Counted from the first letter of the stretch, positions 24,658-37,516 are shown. The stretch: DNA of 64,000 bases from Callorhinus ursinus (GCF_003265705.1 NW_020312817.1:25268109-25332108); one strand, 5' to 3'. The notes: a model not told the origin generated them from the letters alone. Made by a program: numbers and translations.

Positions 24658-24713
24658 TATACAACAGAAATTTACAGAGACAATCTATATAAACAACATC
24701 TTCACAGGGCCAC

Positions 24714-27700
24714 ATGATGACAATTAATTCATACCTTTCAATAATCACTCTCAACGTGAATGGCCTAAATGCTCCCATAAAACGGCACAGGGTTGCAGAT
24801 TGGATAAAAAGACAGGACCCATCCATATGCTGCCTACAAGAGACTCATTTTGAACCTAAAGATACGTCCAGACTGAAAGTGAAGGGTTGGAGATCCATCT
24901 TCCATGCCAGCGGACTTCAAAAGAAAGCTGGGTAGCATTTCTTATATCAGACAAATTAGATTTTAAACTAAAGTCTGTAGTTAGAGACACAGAAGGACAC
25001 TATATCATTCTTAAAGGGTTTATCCAACAAGAAGATCTAACAATTGTAAATATCTATGCCCCCAACATGGGAGCAGCCATCTACATAAGCCAACTGTTAA
25101 CCAAAATAAAGAGTCATATTGATAACAATACATTAATTGTAGGAGACCTCAATACTCCACTCTCAGCAATGGACAGATCATCTAAGCAGAAAATCAACAA
25201 GGAAACAAGAGCTTTGAATGACACACTGGACCAGATGGACCTCATAGATATATACAGAACATTCCACCCTAAAACAACGGAATACTCATTCTTCTCGAGT
25301 ACACATGGAACTTTCTCCGGAATAGACCACATACTGGGTGACAAATCAGGTCTCAACCGACACCAAAAGACTGAGATTATTCCCTGCATAGTCTCAGACC
25401 ACAATGCTTTAAAACTGGAACTCAATCACAAGAAAAAATTTGGCAGAAATTCAAACACTTGGAAGCTAAAGACCACTCTGCTCAAGAATGTTTGGGTCAA
25501 CCGGGAAATCAAAGAAGAACTTAAACAATTCATGGAAAACAATGAGAACAAAAACACATTGGTCCAAAACCTATGGGATACTGCAAAGGCGGTCCGAAGG
25601 GGGAAATACATAGCCATCCAAGCCTCACTCAAAAAAATAGAAAAATCCCAAATTCACCAACTAACTCTACACCTTAAAGAACTAGAGAAAAAGCAACAAA
25701 CGATGCCTAAGCCATGAATTAGAAGAGAAATAATTAAAATTAAAGCAGAGATCAATGAATTAGAAACCAGAAACACATTAGATCAGATCAACAAAACTAA
25801 AAGCTCGTTCTTTGAAAGAATTAGTAAGATCGATAAATTACTGGCCAGACTTATCCAAAAGAAAATAGAAAGGACCCAAATTAATAAAATTATGAATGAA
25901 AGGGGAGAGATCACGACTAACACCAAGGAAGTAGAAACAATTTTTAGAAATTATTATCAACAACTCTGTGCCAATAAACTGAGCAATCTGGATGAAATGG
26001 AGGCCTTCCTGGAAACCTATAAGCTGCCAAGACTGAAACAGGAAGAAATTGACAACCCGAATAGGCCAATAACCAGTAACAAGATTGAAGCAGTGATCAA
26101 AAACCTCCCAAAAAACAAGAGTCCAGGGCCTGATGGATTCCCTGGAGAATTCTACCAAACATTCAAAGAAGAAACAATACCTATTCTACTGAAGCTGTTT
26201 CAAAAAATAGAAACAGAAGGAAAACTTCCAAACTCATTCAATGAGGCCAGCATTACCTTAATCCCCAAACCAGGCAAAGACCCCATCAAAAAGAATTTCA
26301 GACCGATATCTCTGATGAATATGGATTCCAAAATCCTCAACAAAATCCTAGCCAATAGGATCCAACAATACATTAAAAGGATCATCCACCACGACCAAGT
26401 GGGATTTATCCCCGGGATGCAAGGGTGGCTCAACATTCGCAAATCAATCAATGTGATAGAACACATGAATAAGAGGAGGGAGAAGAACGATATGGTCCTC
26501 TCAATTGATGCAGAAAAAGCCTTTGACAAAATACAACATCCTCTCCTGATTAAAACTCTTCAGAGTATAGGGATAGAGGGAACATTCCTCAAGTTCATAA
26601 AATCCATCTATGAAAAACCCACAGCAAATATCATCCTCAATGGGGGAAAAGCTGAGAGCCTTTTCCTTACGATCAGGAACACATCAAGGATGCACACTCT
26701 CACCACTATTGTTCAACATAGTACCAGAAGTCTTGGCAACAGCAATCAGACAACAAAAAGAAATACAAGGTATTCAAATTGGCAAAGAAGTCAAACTCCC
26801 TCTTTTCGCAGATGACATGATACTTTACGTGGAAAACCCAAAAGACTCCACCCCCAAATTACTAGAACTCGTACAACAATTCGGTAATGTGGCAGGATAC
26901 AAAATCAATGCACAGAAATCAGTTGCTTTCTTACACACTAACAACGCAACTGTAGAAAGAGTAATTAGAGAAATGATTCCATTTACAATAGCACCAAAAA
27001 CCATAAGATACCTCGGAATAAACCTAACCCAAGAGGTAAAGGATCTATAATCTAGGAACTACAGAACACTCATGAAAGAAATTGAAGATGACACAAAAAG
27101 ATGGAAAAATATTTCATGCTCATAGATCGGAAGAATAAACATTGTTAAAATGTCTATGCTACCTAGAGCAATCTATACCTTCATTGCCATCCCGATCAAA
27201 ATTCCAATGACATTTTTCAAAGTGCTGGAACAAACAATCCTAAAGTTTGTATGGAATCAGAAAAGACCCCAAATCGCCAAGGAAATGTTGGAAAAGAAAA
27301 TGCTGGGGGCATCACGTTGCCCTATTTCAAGCTTTATTACAAAGCTGTGATCACCAAGACAGCATGGTACTGGCGCAAAAGCAGACATATAGACCAATGG
27401 AACAGAATGGAGAACCCAGATATGGACCCTCAACTCTATGGTCAAAGAATCTTCGACAAAGCAGGAGAAAACATGCAATGGAAAAAAGACAGTCTCTACA
27501 ATAAATGATGCTGGGGAAATTGGACAGCCACAGGCAGAAGAATGAAACTCGACCATTCTCTAACACCATACACAAAGATAAACTCAAAATGAATGAAAGA
27601 CCTCAATGTGAGACAGGAATCCATCAAAATCCTAGGGGAGAACATAGGCAGTAACCTCTTTGACATCGGCCACAGCAACTTCTTTCAAGATACATCTCCA

Positions 27701-28360
27701 AAAGCTAGTGAAACAAAAGCAAAAATGAACTTTTGGGATTTCATCAAGATAAAAGCTTCTGCACAGCAAAGGAAACAGTCAAGAAAACAAAATGGTAGAA
27801 GATATTTGCAAATGACACTACAGATAAAGGGCTGGTATCCAAGATCTATAAAGAACTTCTCAAACTCAACATCCAAAAAACAAATCATGAAGTCAAAAAA
27901 TGGGAAGATATGAAAAGACACTTCTCTGAAGAAGACATACAAATGCCTAACAGACACATGAAAAAAATGTTCATCAACATTATCCATCAGGGAAATTCAA
28001 ATCAAAACCACATTGAGATACCACCTTACACCAGTTAGAATGGCAAAAATGGACAGGGAAAGAAACAACAAATGTTGGAGAGGTTGTGGAGAAAGGGGAA
28101 CCCTCTTACACTGTTGGTGGGAATGCAAGTTGGTACAGCCACTTAGGAAAACAGTGTGGACGTTCCTCAAAAATTTAAAAATAGAGTTACCCTATGACCT
28201 AGCAATTGCATTCCTGGGTATTTACCCCAAAGACACAGATGTAGTGAAAAGAAGGGTTATATGCACCCCAGTGTTCCCAGCGGCAATGTCCGCAATAGCC
28301 AAACTGTGGGAAGAGCTGAGATGCCCTTCAACAGATGAATGGATAAAGAAGATGTGGTCC
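24714..28360 (+). pseudogene. L1-X ORF2 remnant (endonuclease-reverse transcriptase)
   Basis: ORF2 supplies the nicking endonuclease and reverse transcriptase of LINE-1. The relic begins MMTINSYLSIITLNVNGLNA at 24714. The endonuclease retains LQETHF, GDLNTPLS and IVSDHNALKLEL. The reverse transcriptase retains [25 protein letters not shown] and the catalytic LFADDMILY, with the FADD box at 26805-26816. The C-terminal Cys-rich block ([18 protein letters not shown]) is near 28066-28120. It is broken by a frameshift near 24887-24935, a stop at 25715-25717, a frameshift near 26680-26700, a stop at 27048-27050 and more after 27300. Its last part continues at 29091-29240 beyond the nested L1-Y. Confidence 0.92.
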
Positions 28361-29074
28361 GCTGAAGGGGTACGTGCACCCCAGTGTTTATAGCAGCAAT
28401 GTCCACAATAGCCAAACTGTGGAAAGAGCCAAGATGTCCATCGACAGATGAATGGATAAAGAAGAGGTGGTATATATACACAATGGAATATTATGCAGCC
28501 ATCAAAAGGAATGAGATCTTGCCATTTGCAACGACGTGGATGGAACTGGAAGGTGTTATGCTTAGTGAAATAAGTCAATCAGAGAAAGACATGTATCATA
28601 TGACCTCACTGATATGAGGAATTCTTAATCTCAGGAACAAACTGAGTGTTACTGGAGTGGTTGGGGGGGGGGGGGGATGGGGTGGCTGGGTGATAGACAT
28701 TGGGGAGGGTATGTGCTACGGTGAGCGCTGTGAATTGTGCAAGACTGTTGAATCACAGATCTGTACTTCTGAAACAAATAACGCAACATATTTTAAGAAA
28801 AAAGAAAAAGAAGAAGATAGCAGGAGAGGAAGAATGAAGGGGAGTAAGTCAGAGGGGAAGACGAACCAGGAGAGATGATGGACTCTGAAAAACAAACTGA
28901 GGGTTCTGGAGGGGAGGAGGGTGGGGGGATGGGTTAGCCTGGTGATGGGTATTAAGGAGGGCGCATTCTGCATGGAGCACTGGGTGTTATGAACAAACAA
29001 TGAATCATGGAACACTACACCAAAACAAATGATGTAATATATGGTGATTAACATAACAATAAAAAATAAAAAAA
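28361..29074 (+). mobile_element. L1-Y: young 5'-truncated LINE-1 nested in L1-X
   Basis: A 16-bp duplication AAAGAAGATGTGGTCC at 28345-28360 and 29075-29090 brackets this 714-bp segment. It begins within the ORF2 C-terminus, contains a G14 run near 28662-28676 and ends in the 3' UTR text GATGGACTCTGAAAAACAAA ... CATAACAATAAAAAATAAAA. The same 3' UTR occurs in the solo fragment at 44611-44809. The insertion explains why about 100 bp of ORF2 text appears twice (28260-28360 and 28375-28480). Confidence 0.94.
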
Positions 29075-30680
29075 AAAGAAGATGTGGTCCATATGTACAA
29101 TGGAATATTACTCAGCCATCAGAAAGGATGAATACCCAACTTTTACATCAACATGGTTGGGACTGGAGGAGATTATGCTAAGTGAAAGAAGTCAAGCAGA
29201 GAGTCAATTATCATATGGTTTCACTCATATGTGGAACATAAGGAATAGCGTGGAGGACCACAGGGGAAGGGAGGGAAAAATGAAGGGGGGCAGAATTGGA
29301 GGGAGAAATGAACCATGAGAGACTGTAGACTCTGAGAAACAAACAGGGTTTTAGAAGGGAGGGGGAAATTGGTTAGCCCAGTGATGGATATTAAGGAGCG
29401 CGTATTGCATGGAGCACTGGGTGTTACACGAAAACAATGGAATGTGGATCACCACATCAAAAACTAATGATATATTGTATGGTGACTAACATAATAAAAT
29501 TTAAAAAAATAAATAAATTCCAGTTAGTCAACACAGTGTAATATTAGTTTCAGGTACACAGTTTAGTGATTCAGCACTTGCATACAACATTTGGTGCTCC
29601 TCACAAGTGCAGTCCTTAATTCCCATCACCTACTTAACCCATCCCCCCCACTTACATCCCCTCTGGTAACCAGTTCTCTATATTTAAGAGTCTCTTGTTT
29701 GGTTTGCCTCTCAATAAATTTAAGAAGATTGACATCATATGAAGCATCTTCTCTGATCCCAACAGTATGAAACTAAAAGCCATTACAAGAAGAAAACTGG
29801 AAAATTTGCAAATTTGTGGAGATTGACAAATCGGTTCTTCAGTAGTATGTTGTTTAAAGAAGAAATCAAAAGATAAAAAAATACCTTGAGGCAAATGGAA
29901 ATATAACATACCACAAAACAGAGTTCCAGGCTGTGGAAAGAGCAGTTCTAAGAGGGAAGTTCATGGTGATAAATGCCTACATGAAGACAAAAGAAAGATG
30001 TCAAATAACCTAACTTTACACCTCAAGGAAGTAGAAAAAGAGGAATAAGTGAAGCCCAAAGTTAATACAGAAAGAAAATGACAAGGATCAGGTGCAAATA
30101 ATGAAACCGAGTAAAAAGACATTTTGGAAATGTAATCAACTTTTTTGGAAAATGTAATCAAAATGGACAAACCTTTAGCTAGAGTCACCCAAGAAAAAAG
30201 AAATCACAAATAAAATTAGAAATGAAAGAAGAGATGTAAAAACTGATACCACAGAAATACAAAGGATAAGAGACTGCTATGAACAGTTATATGCCAAATT
30301 GGACAACTTAGAAGAAATAAATTCCTAGAAGTGTAAAATTTAGCAAGACTGAATCATGAAGAAATAGAAAATCTGAACAGACCAGTAAGATTTCATTGGT
30401 AATCCCAAACCTCCCATTAAACAAAGGTTCAGGACCAGATGGCTTCACTGGTAAATTCTACTAAACATTTAAAGAATTAATACCAATTCTTCTCAGTCTC
30501 TTCCAAACAAAAGATAGGAGGGAACACTTCCAAAGTCATTTTACAAGGCCCTCATTACCTTCGTACAAAACCAGGTAAGATGCCTCAAGGAAAGGACATG
30601 CCAGTATACCTGATGAACACACGTGAAAATCTGCAACAAAATATGAGCAAAGTGAGCTTAGGAATAAATTAAAAGAATAC

Positions 30681-30887
30681 AGGACATGAAGGAAGTGGCG
30701 TTTATCCTCAGGCTACTTTAATGCACTGCTTATTTCTCAAAGCAAAATATTCTTCTCTTCAGTATTCACTAGACTTTACATTAAGAGTCATGCTTATAAA
30801 ACAAATTCCTTTGGTGATCATTTTACCTTTGGATGAGAGTTTTGTCCTCAATAAATGCCACAGTCTGAGAATTTAAAAAAAAAAAAA
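30681..30887 (+). pseudogene. Retrocopy of an unidentified mRNA 3' end
   Basis: This segment of about 190 bp plus tail interrupts L1-A and has no resemblance to L1. An AATAAA signal at 30850-30855 is followed 19 bases later by a run of 13 A (30875-30887). Imperfect duplications (AATTAAAAGAATAC at 30667-30680 and AATTAAAGAACTCATAC from 30887) flank it. These are marks of L1-driven retrotransposition of a cellular mRNA. The frame from 30683 reads DMKEVAFILRLL then a stop, which could be the C-terminus of the parent protein; that is speculation. I do not recognise the parent. Confidence 0.7.
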
Positions 30888-32385
30888 TTAAAGAACTCAT
30901 ACACCATAATCAAGTAGGATTTATTCTGGGGGATGCAAGGTTGGTACACCATCTGCAAATCAACCAATGTGATATACCACATTAACAAAATGAGGGATAC
31001 AAATCATAAGATCATCTCAATAGATGCCAAAAAGCATTTGACAGAATTCAGCATCCATTTATGATAAAAATTCTCAACAAAGTGGGTATTGAGGGAATGT
31101 ATCTCAATACCATAAAGGCCATATATGATAAGCCCATACCTAACATCATAGTTACCAAATGCTGGAAGCTTGAGACTTTTCCTCTAAAATCAGGAATAAG
31201 ACAAGAATGCCCACTCTCATCACCTTTATTCAACATAATACTGGAAATCCTAGCCACAGCAGGATCGATGGATGCATTGGATGGCATCTGAATTAAAGGA
31301 AGAAAACGGTTACTATTTGCTGATTACATGATATTATATGTAGAAAACCTTGAATTTAGTAAAATTGTAGGATACAAAATCATTATACAAATATCTGTCA
31401 CATTTCTTTTTTGCATTTCTGTATAATAAACTATCAGACACATTAAGAAAATTATCCCATTTATAACTGTATTAAAGAGAATAAAACACTTTGTAATACA
31501 TTTAACAAAGAGGTGAGATAACCTGTACACTGAAAACTATAAGATAATGGTGAAAGAAATTGAAAAGAAACAAATGGAAAGGTATTTGGTCCTCATGGAT
31601 TGGAATAATTAACGTTGTTAAAATGTCCATACTACTCAAAGCAATGTACGGATTCAGTGCAATCTCTATCAAAATTTCAATGGTATTTTTCACAGAAATA
31701 AGCAATCCTAAAATTTGTATGGAGCCAAAAAAAGACCCCAAATAGCCAAAGCAAAATCATGAGAAAGAACAAACCTGGAGGCATTACACTTCCTTCTCTC
31801 ACAGTATATTACAAGTCTATGGTTAGCAGAGCAGTATTTGCATAAAAACAGACACAGATAAGTAGAACAGAATGGAGAACCTAGAACTAAAGCTATGCAA
31901 ATATGGTCAATTAATTTATGACAGGAATGCAGAATATGTAATACACATTACTGAAGAATAAATGGTGTTGGGAAAACTGGACAGCCACATGCAAGAGTTA
32001 AACTGGACCACTATCTTACAACATACACAAAGATTAACTCAAAGTGGATTAAAGTTGAATGTAAGACCTGAAACCATGAAACTTCTAGAAGAAAACATAG
32101 GCGTTAAGCTCCTGAACATTGCTTGGTAATGATTTTATGGATTTGACAACAAAACAAAAATAAAGAAGGACGACATCAAACTGAAAATCTTCTGTACAGG
32201 TGACGGAAACCATCAAAAAATGAAAAGGCAATCTACCACATGGGAGAAAATATCTGCAAATCATATGTCTGACAGTGGGTTAGTATACAAAATATGTAAA
32301 GAACTGTAACTCAGTAGCAAAGTAAAAACAAACAAAAACACACCAAGAAACCCCCAGCAAATCTGATTTAAAAAATGGGCAGAGG

Positions 32386-32583
32386 GGCGCCTGGGTGGCT
32401 CAGTCGTTAAGCGTCTGCCTTCAGCTCAGGTCATGATCCCAGGGTCCTGGGATCGAGCCCCACATTGGGCTCCCTGCTCGGTGGAGAGCCTGCTTCTCCC
32501 TCTCTCATTCCCCCTGCTTGTGTTCCCTGTCTCGCTGTGTCTCTGTCAAATAAATAAATAAAATCTTAAAAAAAATAAAAATA
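32386..32583 (+). mobile_element. Can-SINE, forward, inserted in L1-A
   Basis: Head GGCGCCTGGGTGGCTCAGTC, GATCCCAGGGTCCTGGGATC block, CT-rich stretch and AAATAAATAAATAAAATCTT tail. The perfect 15-bp duplication AAAAATGGGCAGAGG is at 32371-32385 and 32584-32598. This copy is close to the apparent consensus, so it is probably fairly young. Confidence 0.97.
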
Positions 32584-35500
32584 AAAAATGGGCAGAGGAT
32601 CTGAGTCGACATTTTTTGAAAGAAGACATACAGATGGCTGACTGGTACATGAAAAGGTGCTCAACATCACTAATCAGGGAAATGTAAATCAAAACCATAA
32701 TGATACATCATTAAACACCTATTAGAGTAGCTACTGTCAAAAAGATGAAAAATAGTGTTGGTGAGGATATGGAAGAAAGGGAACCCCTGTGCACAGTTGG
32801 TGGAAATTTAAATTCATTCAGCCGCTATGCAAAGCCATATGGAGAGTTCTCAAAAATTAAAAACAGAGCTACCATATGATCCCACAACTCCACTTTTGGG
32901 TATTTATCTGAAGGAAAAGAAGACACTAACTTGAAAAAATATATGCACCCGCATGTTCATCACAGTATTATTTACAGTAGTCAAGATATGGAAGCAACAT
33001 ACCATCCTCACCAGTGGATGAATGATAAAGATGTGAGATAGGAGATTGCTGGGAAGATGGGGAAGTAAGAGGACCCTAGGCTCAATTTGTCCCACTAATA
33101 CAACTAGATAACACTCACATTAGGGTAAATAACCCAGAAAATAACCCAAAGACTGACAGAACAAACTCTATAACTAAATGGAGAGAAGAGGTTACATTGA
33201 AGAGGGTAGGAAGGGCAGAGACACAGTGGGGAGGGAAACCACAGGACTCTCTGAGAGAGGGAGGGACCTGTGGGCACAGAGAGGGGAGAGAAAGAAATTG
33301 TCACACCAGGAAGCCCTCACAAGGAAGATGAATCCCCATAACATTTGGCTTTGAAAACCAGAGGGGCCTAATTTTGTGAGTTCTGATAACCAGCAGGGCT
33401 TAAAGCCTGGAATTTCAAAAATCAGTGGGTCAGCTCTTGGAGAACTGGGAGGGCAGAAGGTGAGAGAAAACAGAGTCCATGCCCTTAAAGAGACAGCATA
33501 ACAAATAGCCTGGAGAGAGAGAGAGAGAGAGTGTAGAAGCAGTAGTTTGAAAAATGCCTTGGGTGTATGGGATGGAGTATTATTTACTAATCTCAGATAG
33601 GATCCCTGAGGGACAGAGATCACTGGGAGACTCCTCCAGATACAAAGGAGTGGGCAGGAGTTATTTCCCTTTCTCATCTCCCAGCATAAACACATGACCA
33701 CTTGCAGTGCAGGAATTTACTACCTAGCTTGCTTAGCTTTGCGGATCTTCCCCTTCCAGCTAGACTTGCCTCAGTTCCCAGGTCAACTGCTCTTTCCCTC
33801 CCCCAGAAGACAGCACAAACCTTGCCAGTACCTCTCTCCTGATCCCACAGTTTGTGGGACCTTGGTACCCTCCGCAGTAGTGGGTTCCCTCTTAGGGAGG
33901 ACTGGTGCGTAAACCTTGTTAAAACTGTGTGCCCCACCCCCAGCATATTGCAGATCCACCCTATCTAATACACTTTTGACTGGAGCCCATTCAGACCAGG
34001 GCCACAAGCCTGGCAGTGTGCAAACAGCCACAACAGGGGCCACCATCACTCCAAAGTGACTCCTGCCCTCCCTGACACTACTCAGATTGCAGCCCCAGCA
34101 GCGAGCTGGGGGCCAACAGGTGGTCTGATTGCAGGCCCTGCCCACCAACAAAAGCTTTTCAGGGGACAACATGGGGGATATCACCCTGCAGTTTGGTGCC
34201 ACTGCATCTCTGACAAATGCCTAGTCTCACTCAGCTCAAGCCCAAGGTAGCCTTAGACTGGCCCATTAACACCACAGGGACCAAACTGGCAGAGAGCCAC
34301 TGCAGATGACTGAACTGAAGGAAAAAGCAGCTTATTCAAAACAGCAGAGCACACATACCACATATAGGAGCCGCCCCTGAGTCACCAGTTTCCAGTAAAT
34401 GGGACCCTGTACTGTAGGGCACTACAGGACCTCTTCTTCATAAGGCCACTACTTTCAAGAGCAGGAGACATAGCTGACTTTCCTAACACATAGAAACAGA
34501 CACAGGTAACAAAATGAGGAGATAGGAATATGTCCCAAATGAAAGGACAGGACAAAACCACAGCAAGAGACCTAAGTGAAATGGAGGTAAGTAATAGTCA
34601 AAAAGATACTTACTGGACTTGAGAGAAGAGTGGAGGACATCAGTGAGACCCTTAACAAAGAGATTTAAAAAAAAGTAATCAGAGATGAAGAACACAGTAA
34701 ATGAAATTAAGAATACACTAGATGGAATAAATAGCAGGCTAGAGGAAACAGATGAATCAGTCCTGGAGGACAGAGTAATAGAAAGTAACCAAGATGAACA
34801 GGTGAGAGAAAAACGTTTATGCAAATAGATAGACCTAGGGAACTCAGTGACTCCATCAAGCGTAGTAACATTTGCATTATAGGGATCCCAGAAGTGGAAG
34901 AGAAAAGGAGGCAGAAGATTTACTGAAGAAATAATAGCTGAAAATTTACTGAATCTGGGGTAGGAAACAAATTCAGATGCAGGAGGTATAGAGATCCCCC
35001 TACAGAATCAACCCAAGGACGTCCACACCAAGACACATAGCAATTAAAATGTCAAAAAGCTGAGATAAAGAAAGAATTTTAAAAGCAGCAAGAAAAAAAC
35101 GGTTATATACAAGGGAAACCTCAAGGCTATCTATAGATTTTTCAGCAGAAACTTTGCAGGTTAGAAGAAAGTGGCATAATATATTCATAGGGCTGAAAGG
35201 AGAAAGATCTGCAACTGAGAATACTCTGTCTAGCCAGACTATCATTCAGAATACAAGGAGAGAGTTTTCTAGACAAACAAAAGATAAAGGAATTCATCAC
35301 CAATAAACCAGTCATACAAGAAATGTTAAAGGGGACTCTTAGAGTGGAAAATAAAGACCATAAGTAAGAGTAATAAAAGTAGAAAGCACAGAAGCGGTAA
35401 AAGTAAGTATACCTGAAAAAATCAGTCAAGTGACTCACAAAATAAAAAGGAGGTAAAGTATGACTCTATATACCTAAAATGTAGGGGGGAGAGGAGTAAA

Positions 35501-35992
35501 GAATAGGTTCAAACTTAAGGGACTATTAACTTAGACTGCTATATGCAGAAGATGTTATCTGCAAACCTAGTGGTAATCACAAACCAAAAACCAGTAATAG
35601 ATATATAAAAAATAAAGAGAAAGGAATCCAAGAATATCACCAAAGAAAGCCAACTTATGAGAGAAGGGAGCAAGGGGAGAAGGGAGCAAGGGAAGAAAGG
35701 ACCAGAGAAGAACTATAAAAATAACCATAAAACAAGTAACAAAATGATAATACATACCTATTAATAATTATCTTGAGTGTAAATGGACCTATTGCTCCAG
35801 GCAAAAGATACAGGGCGATGGATTGGTTAAAAAAATAAGACCCATCTTATAGGCTGCCTATAAGAAACTCATTTTAGACCTAAAGACACATACAGATGAA
35901 AGTGAGGGGATGAAGAAACATTTGTCATGCAAGTGGATGTGAAAAGAAAGTAGGGGTAGCAATACTTAGACAAAAGAGACCTTAAGAGTGTA

Positions 35993-36185
35993 GGGGCGCC
36001 TGGGTGGCTCAGTCGTTAAGCGTCTGCCTTCAGCTCAGGTCATGATCCCAGGGTCCTGGGATCGAGCCCCACATTGGGCTCCCTGCTCAGCGGGAAGCCT
36101 GCTTCTCCCTCTCCCACTCCCCCTGCTTGTGTTCCCTCTCTTGCTGTGTCTCTGTCAAATAAATAAATCTTAAAAAACAAAAACA
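35993..36185 (+). mobile_element. Can-SINE, forward, inserted in L1-D
   Basis: Head GGGGCGCCTGGGTGGCTCAG, body nearly the same as the copy at 32386-32583, tail AAATAAATAAATCTTAAAAA. A 9-bp duplication AAGAGTGTA at 35984-35992 and 36186-36194. Confidence 0.95.
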
Positions 36186-36514
36186 AAGAGTGTAACAAGA
36201 GACAGATACTCTATAATCATGAAGAGGACAATCCAAGAAGATATAACATTGTAAATACTTGTGCATCTAACATGGGAGCACCCAAATACATGAAACAGTT
36301 AGTTAATAACAAACATAAAGGAGCTAATTGATAGTAATACAATAACAGTAGGGGACTTTAAAACCCCACTTACATCAATGGACAGATCATCCAAATGGAG
36401 TATCAAGAAGGAAACAGTGACTTTGAATGATACCTTGTACCAGGTGATTTAACAGATATATTCAGAACATTCCATTTCTGAAACAGTGGACTTCACATCC
36501 TCTTTCTTTCTTTC

Positions 36515-36689
36515 TTTTAAATTTTATTTATATGACAGCATGCATACACAAGCAGGGGGAGCAGCAGAGGGAGAGAGAGCAGACTGCTCGCTGAGTAGGG
36601 AGCCCAATGCGGGGCTTGATCCCAGAACCCTGGGATCATGACCTGAGCTGAAGGCAGATGCTTAACTGACTGAGCCACCCAGGTACCCC
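36515..36689 (-). mobile_element. Can-SINE, reverse, inserted in L1-D
   Basis: The T-rich start follows a CTTT repeat (36500-36517), and the end is GACTGAGCCACCCAGGTACC. Flanks TTCACATC and GCACATCTTTTTT are a poor duplication. It is more diverged than the forward copy 330 bp upstream. Confidence 0.9.
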
Positions 36690-37516
36690 TGCACATCTTT
36701 TTTAAAGTGCACATGGAACATTCTCCAGAACAGATCACATATTGGACCACAAAACAAATTCAACAAATTAAAAAAAAATCAAAATCATACCATGCATCTT
36801 TTCTGACCACAACACTCTGAAACTAGAAATCAGCCACAAGAAAATATCTGGAAGCTATTGAATAATGAATGGGTCAACCAAAAATCAAAGAGGAAATAAA
36901 AAAAACATGTGGAGACAAATGAAAAGGAAAACACAACAGTCCAAAATCTTTGGGACATAGCAAAAATGGCTTTAAGAGGGAAATTTATAGCAATATGGGC
37001 CTACCTCAAGAAGCAAGAAAAACCTGGAAAAAAACAAAAAACACCCATAACCCGTGACACCTAAAGGAACTAGAAAAAGGAAGAATAAACAAAATCCAAA
37101 ACCCATAGAAGGAAGGCAGTAATAAAAGATTAGAGCAGAAATAAACAGTAGAACAAATCAATGATGCCAGGAGTTGGTTCTTTGAAACGATCAACAAAGT
37201 TGACAAATCTTAATCCAGACTCATCAAAAAAAAAAAAAAAGAGAGGATTCAAATAAAATCAGACATGAAAGTGGAGAAATAACCCAATATCACAAAAATA
37301 CAAAGGACCATAAGAAAATATGAAAATGTGTAGAATGGGAAAAACTGAGAGCTTTCCCACTAAGGTCAGGAACAAGATAGGGATGTCCACTCTCACCATT
37401 TTTATTTATTCTATATAGAGAAAACCCTAAAGATTCCACCAAAAAACTACTAGGACTGTTAAAGTCACATGATATGTGTGTAGAAATCTGTTCAACAATT
37501 CCATTTTTACTTTTTG

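Larger units (their letters stand above)
22903..29514 (+). mobile_element. L1-X: nearly full-length LINE-1 inside L1-B
   Basis: Target-site duplications AAATTCCAGTTAG at 22890-22902 and 29515-29527 define both ends exactly. The element starts with an AAGATGGC motif at 22913-22920, as L1 5' ends do (a YY1-like core). It then carries a CpG-containing 5' UTR, ORF1, ORF2 and a 3' UTR ending TAATAAAATTTAAAAAAATA. Without the nested L1-Y it is about 5.9 kb, so it is close to full length. Both ORFs are disrupted (see separate entries), so it should be immobile. Confidence 0.95.
22855..29711 (-). mobile_element. L1-B: antisense 5'-truncated L1 3' fragment, split by L1-X
   Basis: A T-rich start (GTTTTGTTTTGTTTTTTTAG) and AATTCCAGTTAG at 22855-22902 continue after the large insertion at 29515-29711. 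There GTCAACACAGTGTAATATTA, CATCACCTACTTAACCCATC and AGAGTCTCTTGTTTGGTTTG form the reverse complement of a carnivore L1 3' end. L1-A ORF2 sequence resumes immediately after 29711. The fragment is only about 245 bp once L1-X is removed. No clear target-site duplication is visible. The same 3' end appears in sense at 37680-37920 (L1-D). Confidence 0.88.

Noticed and set aside
33192..34202. Several frames of 90-169 codons
   Set aside because: All lie in the 5' UTR of L1-D, mostly antisense; not host genes.
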